Origin: Odobenus rosmarus divergens
Lineage: Eukaryota; Chordata; Mammalia; Carnivora; Odobenidae
Assembly: GCF_000321225.1 (NCBI RefSeq)
Contig: NW_004451010.1
Location: forward strand, 172,869-236,868
DNA length: 64,000 nt
Direction of reading: 5' to 3'
In this document: one piece after another, positions 49,503-60,465 of the stretch
Numbering within the stretch: position 1 is the stretch's first letter
Layout: each line of letters starts with the position of its first letter
Program-made: the position numbers and the translations under genes
Notes under the pieces: generated by a model
Databases searched by the model: none
The model's input: only the letters and a program-made list of their open reading frames with translations
What the model was told of the DNA's origin: nothing

Positions 49503-51656
49503 CACTAGTGTGTGCCAGGCTAGGCAGCAATCATGTTAACAATCTCTAGGGTATTACAAGGATGGACTAGCTGAGGTGTTTTTCTTCCCTGCTACTGACT
49601 GGACTCTAGGCATTTTGATCACTTGAAGTCCTTAAAGCATTTATCTCCCTTGTACTTCATGAATTGCCTGTTTGCTTGAAATTTAACCAAAAATTCTAGT
49701 ATGCTTCACCACTGCATTAGTTATACAAGTACCCACTAAGCTGAATTGATAGTCTCAGAAATTCATTGTATATAAGTTAGTGACAACACTTCACTCCCTG
49801 AATCATCCAACTTTATACCAACTGCTGGGATGAGAACTGATCTTCAGTTATTTGGGCAACAAAGGACAGAAATGTTACTATTTCTGGATCTTTGCAGCTA
49901 GTAAAGAGCAAAATTTGTAAAGTTGTCATAACTTAAAGGAGTTCTTGGCTTGTAAATGTAGTGTAATGGTAATTGCTGAAATTATTGATATATATCACAC
50001 GTATGGTTTTCAGTTGGTTTAGAAATTGGTTTAGATTAAAATCACCAACTCATTAAAAAAAAGGTTCCCTATTCACAAGATTTCACAAGTCCTTATAATT
50101 ATTACTTGAATCTATGTCAGAACGAGCTTCGGTAGCCTGCAGACACAATACATGAGAGTCTCATGGGTGCCCTAAACAAAAAGATGCCTGGCATTCTCCT
50201 AAAGTAACTTAAACCCTTCAGAGAAAGAGAAAGTTGAATAGCCCTAAGAATTATTTAGGGAAGATGCCTGGGATGGATATTAGTTCCTTAAATATTCTGA
50301 GTATGGTCTTTGGATATCTATTTCCTGTCTCATCCCCTCCAGGCTTCATCTGTCACGTGTCTGGTTATGTTTTGATTGTGGCTTCTGTTATACTGAAAAT
50401 GTGGCTAGCAGACCAGACACAGAAGTATTTCATATTTTGCTAGAGATCCTCAGATATTAATATCATGGGTTATATTTTCTGAACTTTTATTGACTGTTAC
50501 CATATTTTTGACTTCTTTTAGATCTGGTCTGTTTTTGTGAAATGTCTGAGTACATGTACTTCTGGTAGTTTCTATCAGTGACATACACTCCAGACGTACA
50601 GAAAAGTGACCAAAAGCAGACATGATCCAAATATTTGAAAAATAGTCATATTTAATATACCAACTAGACTTTTTGTGAAAGTAAATATGTGAACAAATGA
50701 GCAAACTTAGTAGGCTATTTTAGGTTATATAATTAAAAGAATATTGGCCAGACCTTCAGGAAGACCTTTCCAGATTTGTGGTTAAACATCATGTCTGTTA
50801 TATATAGTGCTTTATGGAACATCTTGCTAAATAATTTGATCTTTGTCCTTTAATGCCAGTATACTAAAAGGATCCTACCATACACATGGATTTTAGGGTT
50901 TTATATTTAGAATGCAAAATATAAAATTTATATTATCTCATCCCATGAGAGATAGTCAACCAAGACTCAACATTGAAATGAACCACCCAAAGTCACACAG
51001 TAAGTTAGATATAGAACCAGTTTTAGTCTATTGACTCCCAGTCTAGTTTTACTTTCTTATTTACCATGCTGTTTTCTCTACAACCTAATGCAGTTTTAAT
51101 TTTAACTTATTCAACAACTCTGGCATGTCTTAGCTCTAAATGTGTATATGGTACATAAAGCATAAAGCACAGCTGATGCCCTTGAGAACTCTATCTACTG
51201 CTAATGTGGAAATGTGACATTTTTTCTTAAGTGAATGTATAGTAAATGTGATATCATGGGAGGGGGGCAAAAACAAAGAAATAAACAAGCCCAGCCCAAC
51301 TAGACATTTTCCAGAAAGCTTGGATTCATTAGACATCCATGTCATACAATGATGGAGTTTGGCTCTTTAACTGAATATATCAATTAAGCTTGATGTCTTC
51401 TCTGTGTTCCCACTTCAGAGATGAGAAAAACAGTCACAATGAAGAAAAAAAAAAAAAGAAGCCTTTCCACTTACCCTAGCTTAGCAGATATTTTTAAACG
51501 TTCTTCTTTCTCTTCTTTCTCTCTTTGGACAGCCAAGTAAAAGTACTCTTATTTATTTTACTTTACTTTTCCCAAGTGTTAGAAGAATTAGGTCCATTGG
51601 GAAAAATTGAATTCCTCAGTCATTGGGAGATGTTACTCTTATTCCTTTCCATTTTA
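49503..51656. other. Intronic, no gene seen
   Basis: AT-rich. An antisense MIR trace at about 50950-51040 ('cccaaagtcacacagtaagt'). Short frames at 50234-50443, 50450-50704 and 51136-51345 are unsupported. Confidence 0.45.
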
Positions 51657-51669
51657 AAAGTGTTTATTA

Positions 51670-51876
51670 AACAGTTGGTTAAGCCTCTGCCTTCCGTTCA
51701 GGTCATGATCCAAGGGTCCTGGGACTGAGTCCCACATCGGGCTCCCTGCTAGCGGGGAGCCTGCTTCTCCCCCTCCCTCTGCCTGCCACTCCCCCTGCCT
51801 GTGCTCTCTCTCTCTCTCTGACAAATAAATAAATAAAATATTTTTTTAAAGGGATGCCTGGGTGGCTCAGTCAGTT
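51670..51876 (+). mobile_element. Rearranged can-SINE: body followed by its own head
   Basis: The body starts at about SINE position 20 ('acagttggttaagcctctgc') and runs to an A/T-rich tail. Then 51851-51876 gives a SINE head ('gggatgcctgggtggctcag' and six more bases) instead of flank. Imperfect direct repeats 'aaaag/atgtttatt' at 51657-51669 and 51877-51889 bracket the whole structure. Confidence 0.88.
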
Positions 51877-51889
51877 AAAAATGTTTATT

Positions 51890-52894
51890 GTCAATTTCAT
51901 GTAAGAAATAGATAAAAGGTGAAGACCTGTTGCTTGTTCAGGTATTTACTTACTAATTCATCCTAAGAGGTACAACGTATATGGGATATAATAAAGTTAC
52001 AATTAAAGCATTAAGAGTACAGAGAGGAGGGAAAAATCCAGCCTTTAGAGATGATGGAAACTTCATGGAGCAGATGTTATTCAAATTAGGCTTTGATGAT
52101 ACTTAAGATTCTGACAGGTGGAGATGAAGAGGGCCTTTAAGATACTTACGAGGTCTCTCCAGGGAATAGAGTATAATGTGATATGGCTGTAGCTTCAGGG
52201 GAGGGAAGGTCAGGCATAATGGAATCCATATTGCTGTGGATATGGATATCCATATGTTCTTCCTTAGGTGGCTGTTAGTTTGGGACATAATTAGAAAAAG
52301 AGAAAAAATCTCAGTCATCAATCTCTACTTCTCTATTAGTCATCGGTTTTAATACGTAGGTACACTTACATAAGGTATGGCTCAATTGATTTGTCATAAT
52401 CCCCTAAGATCACCTGGCTAAGGGATGATATTTGATGTGTTCAGGTTTTCCTGCCTTACACCAGGAATGGACTTGTTAACATGTCTAGAAAGAACTTTAT
52501 TTTTCATTTTTCTCCCCTGAGGTCATTGGGGAAGTCTATGAGTTGGCTGAATTGCTAAATGAATACTGCTGGTTGTTGTACTCTTCATTAGTTAGCTTCC
52601 TCTGAATAGAAGAGTGCCTGTTGGGTTATTTCTAAACTCTGAGTGAGCCAGTTTACCTTGGGCAGATAAGACGTGATTCCTTTCACATTCCATTTTCTGC
52701 TAAGACAGCATAATCTGCTGCACTCTCCTTCAGTGATTGTAATCCTGAGCTATTTTTCAGTCTCACTGGTCTATATATCCTGCCAGTTATTTGCTGAAAA
52801 TATAAAGTTGAAAGGAAAAGAGCCTCTTTTTACTCAAACTCTAGATCACTTTGGGATCCATCCTGGAGAACCTAGAGATATCATTTTAATCCTA
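51890..52894. other. Intronic; L2-like traces
   Basis: Weak L2 phrases at about 52010-52170 ('ggaaacttcatggagcagat', 'aaattaggctttgatgatac'). The 90-codon frame at 52673-52945 has no domain I recognise. Confidence 0.4.
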
Positions 52895-53075
52895 CACAGA
52901 GGTCCTCAACTTGTTTGCATAGTAGAATCACTGGGGAGTGTTTAAAAATCCCTATACCACAGACAAATTAAAATCAGAATCTCTGGGGGCATGGGTGGAG
53001 AGGGCAAGATGCAAGTATTAGTTTTTAAAACTCTCCAGGTGATTCCACTGTGCAGTGAGGGTAAAAACCAGATTC
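52895..53075 (+). repeat. MER20-like hAT-type MITE remnant (first of three)
   Basis: 'gaggtcctcaacttgtttgc', 'aaaatcagaatctctggggg', 'aaactctccaggtgattcca' in element order. Confidence 0.7.
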
Positions 53076-53121
53076 AAAACAGGTAGGCCTTTCATCATGT
53101 CTTGAGCATCTATTCCCGAGC

Positions 53122-53310
53122 AGTGGTCCTCATAGCGTAAACCCCAGATTCACAGCATCAGCATTGCCTGGGAACTTGTTATAAATGCAAATTCTCAAAA
53201 CTCACCCCACACCTGGTGAATCAGAAACATTCAGGGTGGAGCCCAGCGAATCTTTAACAAACCCTCCAGGTGATTCTGCTGCACAGTAAAGTTTGAAACC
53301 ACTGATCTAG
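53122..53310 (+). repeat. MER20-like hAT-type MITE remnant (second of three)
   Basis: 'agcatcagcattgcctggga', 'gttataaatgcaaattctca', 'gaatcagaaacattcagggt', 'ccctccaggtgattctgctg'. Best preserved of the three. Confidence 0.8.
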
Positions 53311-53469
53311 AGCAGGAGAAAAGGATAAAAACAAAACAAACAAACAACAACACCCCCCCAAGGGTCAAATAATCTTAGGTTATGTCATAAAATTAGATTG
53401 ATATTTAAGCAAAATAATACTTGTGTGTTTTAAGTACAATGTAACTATAAATAATAAATGTTATAAATT

Positions 53470-53645
53470 GTTTCATAGAGTTTGATATATGCACAATCCA
53501 TATTAGAATCACCTAAAGATGTATACAAACTGAGGATTCATTCCAAATTTACAAATCATAATCTCTGAAGCAAGCCTAGAATCTACATTTTTTACAAGCA
53601 TCTCAGGTGGTTCTTTTAGCAAACTAACATTTGAGAACTGTTGTT
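53470..53645 (+). repeat. MER20-like hAT-type MITE remnant (third of three)
   Basis: 'attagaatcacctaaagatg', 'tcataatctctgaagcaagc', 'caagcatctcaggtggttct', 'catttgagaactgttgtttt'. Most diverged. Confidence 0.6.
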
Positions 53646-54584
53646 TTAAATGGATAACACCATACATAGGAATCTTTTATATGCTTCATTAAAATATATG
53701 GTTCAGCTATTCGCCCATACCAGTTGAAATTTCTGTAATTGTTCAGTTGATTAGATTATAGAATTGATGACAGTTTTAAGTATTCTATCAAAACTTATAA
53801 AAGTTGTGCTCTGTACTGAGTATGACCATAGTGTGTGCATTTTTCATTTACTAAAATATGGTTAAAGCCATTTTAATCTAAATGATAGTTCCATTATACC
53901 AAGGAGAAAAGTATAATTACATATTATTGGCTCACTTTGTAAAAGATTATCTTTGTTATATTAACATGCTCCTTATACTAGTTGAAAAGATAACATATTT
54001 ATCATTGGTAATAAACAGGAAATGTACCATTTACTATTAGCACACCAGGAACTTTGTAATCACTCACAGAACTATATTTTACAGAAATGTCATTTGGGAA
54101 GTCCCTGGGGTACAATAATTAAAAAAAACAGAATTATGTGATCAACTATTGTTTTCAGCCAGCCTACCATTATTTTTTGAAATTATCTCTATGGTTTTTA
54201 CTTGGGAGGTAGCTATAGCCAATTATGAAGACTCAATAAAATCTATCAAAAGTCAGCTAATCATTATGAATGAACATTTTGATAAGCAGTGATTGAGTAT
54301 TGTGCTCACAGTTATTGCTAATCAGAATGTTCAATGTTGACATCTACAGGCCATTGCTATTTTCAGAACCCAAATATCATGAATCTAGTACAAGAGATAT
54401 TCAAATGGTTTTGATATGATAATCAAATGGCTTTACATATAAACATTCATTTCAACAAATCACTGGTTCCACAATTTATAATCACTATGGTTAAGTGACT
54501 ATAAGTTCTGTTACTTTGTATAAACATATTTGTATAAAATTGTAGGTATGATAATTTGGTATAATATGTAGTCATAATAATAAT
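53646..54584. other. Intronic, no feature seen
   Basis: AT-rich sequence without recognised elements. Confidence 0.5.
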
Positions 54585-54805
54585 AATATCATTTATACTA
54601 GTTCATGTTTTTTGAGTGCTTCCTATGTGCCAGGTATTGTTTTGTGTGCCTTCCGTGAAATTTTTCAGTTAATCTTTGAAAAAGTTTATGAGATACATTT
54701 AACAGATGAAGAAACACTGGGGTGATAAAAAGTGTGCCCAAGTCATATAGTAAGTGGCAAAGCTGGAACTTAAACTCAGAGCCCTTGCTCTTAACCATTA
54801 TGAGT
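54585..54805 (-). repeat. MIR SINE remnant
   Basis: Antisense MIR: 'tttgagtgcttcctatgtgc', 'agtaagtggcaaagctggaa', 'cttgctcttaaccattatga'. Confidence 0.8.
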
Positions 54806-54845
54806 ATTAAAATACTGTGTTAATTAAAATGATAGCTTATTTCTT

Positions 54846-55027
54846 GGGGCACCTGGGTGGCTCAGTCTGTTAAGCATCTGCCTTCAGCCCAGGTCATGAT
54901 CCCAGGGTCCTGTGATCAAGCTTGGAATCAGGCTCCCTGCTCAGTGGGTAGTCTGCTTCTCCCTCTGTCCTTCACCTGCTCCTCTTTTCTCTTGCTCTCT
55001 CTCAAATAAATAAATAAAATCTTTTAA
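54846..55027 (+). mobile_element. can-SINE with 20-bp target-site duplication (two mismatches)
   Basis: SINE head 'ggggcacctgggtggctcag', body and AAATAAA tail. Direct repeats at 54826-54845 and 55028-55047 match at 18 of 20 bases. It ends about 110 bp upstream of the predicted exon, in the sense orientation. Confidence 0.96.
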
Positions 55028-55138
55028 AAAATGATAGCTCACTTCTTAATCTTGTACTAGAGTTCATTTTGGATTTTATATGATTTATAGGTTGTAAATA
55101 TCCACTAAAATTTTCCTTTTTTTTTTTTTTTGTTTTAG

Positions 55139-55203
55139 GAAACTGCTTCTTCATCTTATTGTGCTATGTGTGGCAGGAGGTGCTGTTCATGCACAAGAAC
55201 AAG
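55139..55203 (+). CDS. Second coding exon: signal peptide of an unnamed secreted or membrane protein
   Basis: A 65-nt exon: acceptor with a run of about 22 T then 'gttttag|ga' on the left, and consensus donor 'aacaag|gtaaga' on the right. With the preceding exon's two bases the first G completes a Thr codon; the frame then reads KLLLHLIVLCVAGGAVHA followed by QEQ, ending in phase 1. This is a textbook signal peptide: basic n-region supplied mostly by the first exon, a hydrophobic core LLLHLIVLCVAGGA and small residues before the likely signal peptidase cut after VHA. The other two frames are also open but give no such pattern. The mature protein therefore would start QEQ. I do not recognise the gene, and the next exon is not seen in the remaining 8.8 kb. 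Identification would need the continuation to the right. Confidence 0.72.
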
Positions 55204-57213
55204 GTAAGAAAGTTACCTTGTTACTTATTTGCTTATATAAAAATTCTGCTTCTAAACAGCAAAGGTATATGACTTTAAAATCATCAGAACCTTAAATTCA
55301 ACATGAAACAACAAAAAATTCTATGCAGTACAATGAGAATGTAAGGGTGAAGAAACCAGTTTTTTGGGGAAATATGACCTTTAAGAAATTACTTAGATTT
55401 TTAAGCAAACTCTTTATAAAAGGGAAGTTTTGTATAGTGAAAAGGCTTTGCTTGTGACTTCATTTGAAGTGGGAGTTCTTGGGGGTGGCAAACTGACTGA
55501 ATTACCTTTGCACTTCTTGAAATAACACATGCATATACTAAATGTTCCATCTAGATTTACATTATTCAGAAACAAAATATAATTTGCATACCAGTGGGTT
55601 TGGGATTTTATTTAATTCAAATGGAGAGGTTTAGAAAATAGTTCAATGTTTTGTTTTTGCGTGCTAGCTAGTTGCTCTGGTAGTATGGTGATAGAGTTTC
55701 AGGAATCTATGTATACTCAAATTAATTTATTAAACAACATTTTAAAAAGTATCTCCTATTTGCCACATAATATCCTAGTTGCCCGTGATGGAAATATATA
55801 TAAAATAATGTATCTGGCCTCAAAGTGTAAAAACAAGTGACTTTGTCAAAGATTAAAAAATAAAAAGCCAAAGTCAAAGAGAAAAACCCAGGAACTATGC
55901 TGGATCTACAGACAGTATCATCATGGCCCCATTTTTTGTTTTTTTACTCCTCTGTCTTATATCAGGAGGGCTGCCAAATTATTTATTCTGACAAAACCAA
56001 CATTTCAATTCAGTGACCAATTCCACAAGCCACTTGTCAGTTTGGTCAATCAACTAAACAACAGTAAGAAAGAGAGAAGGAAATGAAATATACATAGGTA
56101 GAGAGAGGGTGCATGAAGGAAGGGGGTGGTGCTTTACCTGATTGACCAAACTGACAAGTAGACAGATAAGTATTCTGTCAAGTAGCACGTAGATGAATTA
56201 AAAGATATCTTGGAAGGCATTTTCTGTTTTACGGAGAAATAGTTAATTTAGGTCACGTGTCACGTATAACTTCCTGAAATGCTATTCTTGACCAAGTCAT
56301 TACTGTTACTTTATTTTGCTTTAATTAGCCATGAAGAAGAGAGAAACTGTATCTTTTGGTTCATTGTTATTACTTATGTTATACCTTCTGAGGATTTATT
56401 GTGTGCCAGCCCCATGCTTGTAGAATATATATTCACCACTACCTCATCACAGGGTTTTTATGATTATGCCATGATAGAATTGCTGAAACCAAGATTAAGA
56501 AGAATAAGTAACTAACCCCAAGGGTTACAGGCAAATAAATGGAAGAACCAAGATTTGAACTCAGGTATTTTGATTGCAAAGTCTATAAATTCTTTAAATT
56601 TAAGCCTCTTGGACCTCAGAGAAGATCAAAAAGAGAAGTAGAATTGTCATTATTAATTACATATATATTTTGTGGCTTGTCTTTGGCTGGCACTTTACAT
56701 TTATTATTCTAATCTTCATAATGAGCCTGCAGGATAGGGATTATAGATGAAGAAACTGAGGTTCACGGAAGGGGCTTGCTCAGGCGTATACAGCTGGGAC
56801 TTGAATCTAGGCCTGTCCATCTCTGACAACAACAAAAAAGCCTCTTTCCAGTATACATCTTCTGGCTTCACAATTGCCATCTGCTGTTGTCCTGAGTTTA
56901 ATAATTTACAAAAGGTAGCATTATCAAGATATTGAAAACCCAGGCAAAGAAGAATATAAGGAAAACTGAATATTTTTGAATGGATTTTTAAAAAAAAAAA
57001 AATTCAGAACCAATGAAGGAAATAATGTCTTTCAGCCTTAAGATTTCATTTATAGAATACAAAATATGCTTCTTTCAGAGTGAACATCATGATTTTTAGT
57101 TTTCCTATAACCATAACATTTTATTGTGAGTTCTTAATAAAAAGAAAAATCTTTTTAAAACCTCTTTTACTTCCAAAAATTGGACACTTTTTTGAACTCA
57201 AAAAAAGAAATGA
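55204..57213. other. Probable second intron with two MIR remnants and a fold-back
   Basis: Antisense MIR traces at about 56385-56570 ('ggatttattgtgtgccagcc', 'gatttgaactcaggtatttt') and 56660-56830 ('gatgaagaaactgaggttca'). A perfect 21-bp inverted repeat is listed separately. No further exon with a signal-peptide-compatible phase-1 entry was recognised. Confidence 0.5.
56032..56159. repeat. Perfect 21-bp inverted repeat with 86-bp spacer
   Basis: Left arm 56032-56052 contains 'gtcagtttggtcaatca'; right arm 56139-56159 is its exact reverse complement ('tgattgaccaaactgac' and four further bases). Spacer is purine-rich. RNA from either strand could form a 21-bp hairpin stem. Confidence 0.9.
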
Positions 57214-57450
57214 AGGGGCACCTGGGGTGCTCAGTCTGCAGCCGATTCTTGATTTTGGCTCAGGTCATGATCTCAGGTTTGTGAGATTGAGCCCCACATT
57301 TGGTTCTGTGCTCAGAGGGGAGTTTGCTTGAGACTTTCTCTCCCCTTGCCTCTGCCCCTTCCTCTGCTCACATGTGCGTGACTGTGCGCACATGAGTGCA
57401 CTTTCCCTCAAATAAATAAATAAATAAATAAATAAATAAGTCTTTTTAAA
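57214..57450 (+). mobile_element. can-SINE, older subfamily
   Basis: Diverged head 'ggggcacctggggtgctcag', body variant 'gattcttgattttggctcag', long (AAAT)n tail. More substitutions than most copies here. Confidence 0.92.
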
Positions 57451-58095
57451 AAATGAAATAAAAATAGTAGTACTCTAAACTTAGAAGTACTTTTTTCCTA
57501 AAGTAGATTTTTTATTAAATTGGCATGAAACAATAATGTAACATTTAATCAGGAGATATCACTATCAATAATTCTTAGATACTGGAAAAGAATTTAAAAA
57601 CTTTGAAAAATATTTTCCAAAAGGAAAAAAAAAACAAATACACTAACCATCGGATTTTTTTTTTTTTTTTTGAGCTATTCCTTTTAGAAGCTAAAATTCT
57701 CCTGTTCTACTGTGGATTGGTAGTTCTCTTAAATTTCCTGTAGAGTTAATGTCTCTCCTCTGTGTCAGATCCAGTGTCTTGGAACTCATATTTTCATTTT
57801 CATCGTTCGTTTCCTTATTTGAGTGGAGTGTATCATCCAGTAGCATCCTGAGAATGTGTTTATTTTACCCATAAAGTTGAAGGTAATTTGAGTGGGTACA
57901 GAATTTTAGTCTGTAAATAGTTTTCTCTCCATTTTAAAGACTTTTGTCCATTTTCTCCTGGCTTGCAGTTCAGAAGTCTGATGTTATATTAATTCTTTAC
58001 ATGTGACCTTTTTCTTTTCCTCCTTAAATCCTTAAGATAATCTGTTTATCCTTGGTATTTTGAAATTTTACAATGATGTGCTTTGTACAGATTTT
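57451..58095. other. Intergenic or intronic, no gene seen
   Basis: T-rich run near 57655-57672. Sequence at 57730-58080 reads like old degraded L1 or HAL1 antisense ('ttttctcctggcttgcagtt'), not resolved. Confidence 0.4.
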
Positions 58096-58550
58096 TTTGG
58101 GGGGGTTTCCTTTTTTTTAATTTTAAGTTCAATTAACAATATAGTGTAGTATTAGTTTCAGAGGTAGAGTTCAGTGATTCATCAGTTGCATACAACACCC
58201 AGTGCTCATTCCGTCACGTGCCCTCCTTCATGCCCACCACCCAGTTACCCCATCCCCCCCCACTTCCCCTCCAGCAAGCCTCAGTTTCTTTCCTATGCTT
58301 AAGAAGTCTCTTATGGTTTGTCTCCCTCTCTGGTTTCATCTTGTTTTATTCTTCCCAGTTTTTTTTTTTTTTTTTACTAACCAGAATCATGCTGTATGTG
58401 TCGTTCTTTGATGTGCTTGTTGGAGATGTTCTCAGCCTAGCACACTCCTTTTATCCATTCTATATTCCACAGAAATAGTTAGATGTTTGGGTTGCTTCAT
58501 TCTGCTGTTATAATTATGCCCACTTTTGTGCACAAACTTGAGCACAGGGC
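58096..58550 (-). mobile_element. LINE-1 3' end, minus strand
   Basis: T-rich start, then 'gttcagtgattcatcagttg', 'acaacacccagtgctcattc' and 'ctccagcaagcctcagtttc', homologous to the L1 3' region at 10150-10560. The part to 58550 is very diverged ('tttatccattctatattcca'). Confidence 0.7.
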
Positions 58551-58649
58551 CTGGAATTTGAGGGGAAGAGTGTCAGTTTGAGCCCTTAGCAATCTGAGGT
58601 GAAGGCATTTGACTTGGCATTTAGCAGGTGGCAGGCCGTGCATGCTGAC

Positions 58650-59162
58650 TCAGGCAGGAGGGCAGCTGGACTGTGAATTTGGGACCCACAGGCTGATGGC
58701 ATTGTGTGTGACAGGGATGTGGCTTGTTTTGCTTTTAATTTTTGTTTTTCTGGGAAACTTGATCTCTCCCTCTATTCTAAATGAAAGTCTTGCTGGATAG
58801 AATATTTTTGGCTGTAGATTTTTTCCTTTTAGCAGTTGGAATTTACCATGCCACTTTCTTCTGGCCTGCAGAGTTTCTGCTGAAAAACCCACTGATAGCC
58901 GTATGGGGTTTCCCTTGTATGTACCTGCTTTCCTTTCTCCTGCTGCTTTTAAAATTCTCTCTTTATCACTACTTTTGGCCCTCTTATTTACTTTGTGTTT
59001 TGGTGCAGAACTCTTTGGGTTGGTTGTGTTGGGGGCTCTCTGTGCCTCCTGGATCTGGATTTCTCTTTCCTTCCCCAGATTCAGGAAGTTTTCAGCTATT
59101 ATTTCTTCAGACAAATCTTTTGCCCCCTTTTCTCGCTCTTCTCCTTCTGGGATCCCTATCAT
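58650..59162 (-). pseudogene. LINE-1 ORF1 C-terminal half (RRM/CTD)
   Basis: Minus-strand frame of 170 codons with GIPEGEEREKGAKDL, FLNLGKEREIQIQEAQRAP (RRM region), SSDKERILKAAGERK, then RLSVGFSAETLQARRKWH and KIFYPARLSFRIEGEIK (C-terminal domain). The last residues toward 58650 depart from ORF1. Together with 59209-59607 it gives an almost complete but frameshifted ORF1. Confidence 0.9.
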
Positions 59163-59208
59163 GCGACTGTTAGGCCTGACAGTATTGCTGAGTTCCCTGG
59201 GTCTATTT

Positions 59209-59607
59209 TCATTTTGCGTATTCTTCCCCCCTCATCTGCTTGGCTTGATTGCTTTCCATGACTCTGTCCTCCAGGTGGGTGATCTTTTCTTCTACTTCCT
59301 CTTGCTTGCTATTTATTCCAGATGGTCTATTTTTATTTCCATTTAGTGAGTCCAATAGCTCTAATTGGTTCTTTTTTATGTCTTCTAGCTCTTGGTGGAG
59401 GGTCTCATGGAGGTCCTGCAGTCCTTCCTCAATTCTAGCGAGTATCTTTACGAGTGTTACTTTAAATTCGCTATCAGACATATTACTTACCTCCGTTTTG
59501 CTTAGATCTCCTGCTCTGATTTTGTCCTGTTCTTTGATTTGGGACATATTCCTCTGTCTCCTCATTCTGTCTCTTGCTTCTCTGTTTTTCTGTGTTAGGA
59601 AAGTCAA
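59209..59607 (-). pseudogene. LINE-1 ORF1 N-terminal half (coiled coil)
   Basis: Minus-strand frame of 132 codons: a basic N-terminus, then MSDSEFKVTLVKILARIEE and a heptad-rich segment (LQDLHETLHQELEDIKKNQ, KITHLEDRVMESNQAK) as in the trimerising coiled coil of L1 ORF1p, an RNA-binding chaperone. The frame ends near the middle of ORF1 and the rest continues in another frame, so a frameshift separates the halves. Confidence 0.9.
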
Positions 59608-60465
59608 CTACGTCTCCTGCACTTGAAAGTAGTGGCTTTATGAAGAGGTCCTGTAGTGCAATGTCTGTTCTCCAGAACCTGGTGCTTCAGGGGGTGTCTT
59701 CTATGTGTGTTGCTCCAGGGGTGTCCTACCATTGTGGCTAGGATGTGTTTGCCTTCAGTCCTGTTGTCTGCGATGGCTCTCTGCCTGTTGTGGGCAGAGT
59801 CTGGTGCCTGTGGTGTTAGTGGGCTGCTCCGGGGCTGCCCTGAGCTTGAGTTGAGTCAGACCAGGCATTTGCCAGAGATGCGGTAGCACGAAACTGCAGG
59901 CACTGTCCCTGTGTCGTCCCTGGAGAAGCTTTTGTTGGTGGGTGGGGCCTGCAGTCAGACCCACTGCCTGCGCCCAGCCCACTGCTGGGGTCACAGTCAC
60001 ACTGGTGTGTGGTTATCTTCCCCTCTCCCTGGGGCAGGACTCACTTTGGAGTGGTGCTGATCCTTGTCTGGGCCGCCTGTACACTGCCAGGCTTGTGGCA
60101 CCACTTTCACAAGATCTTGCCAAGAACGATCGGAGGGGGTGGATCTGCTTCATTGTGGCCTCTTGTCTATGCTGGGCTGTGAAGAGTCTGTTCTGCCAGT
60201 TTTTGGTCTGCTTTCTGGGTTATTTATGCCAACGTGGGTGCTCTCCAGGCGGCCACGCAGCAAGAGGTGAGCTCAGGGAAGTCCTACTCTTACATCTTCC
60301 CAGCAGCCTCTGCCTGTACAGATCTTTTCTCAACTTACTGTACTGGGCACTCAGTAGGATTTTCAATGTAGAAACATCTTTCATTTTCTGGGAGTTTTTC
60401 TGTGTTAGTTCTTCTTTCGTATTTATTTCCTCTTTCTGTAAATTCTGTTGTTAGGATATTGGATC

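Larger units (their letters stand above)
45514..55138 (+). other. Predicted first coding intron (9.6 kb)
   Basis: Starts 'gtaagtagct' in the CpG island and ends with a strong polypyrimidine run and 'tttag' before 55139; a branch-point-like 'cactaaa' lies about 30 bases upstream of the acceptor. It contains can-SINEs, L2, MIR and MER20-like repeats. Long first introns in CpG-island genes are common. Confidence 0.6.
58650..60465 (-). mobile_element. LINE-1 5' half, minus strand (5' UTR plus ORF1, no ORF2)
   Basis: Reading leftwards: a GC-rich 5' UTR at about 60330-59610, then ORF1 at about 59607-58650. ORF2 is absent, replaced at the left by diverged sequence and an L1 3' end, so the element is internally deleted or of half-L1 type. 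The extreme right part (60330-60465) contains 'catctttcattttctgggag', reminiscent of an older L1/HAL1 repeat that may be the insertion target. Confidence 0.8.

Noticed and set aside
55139..55203. Reading the exon in frame 0 (cysteine-rich CAMCGRRCCSC segment)
   Set aside because: It would need the upstream ATG at 45448. The signal-peptide frame is more coherent and the cysteine run is probably incidental, though not formally excluded.
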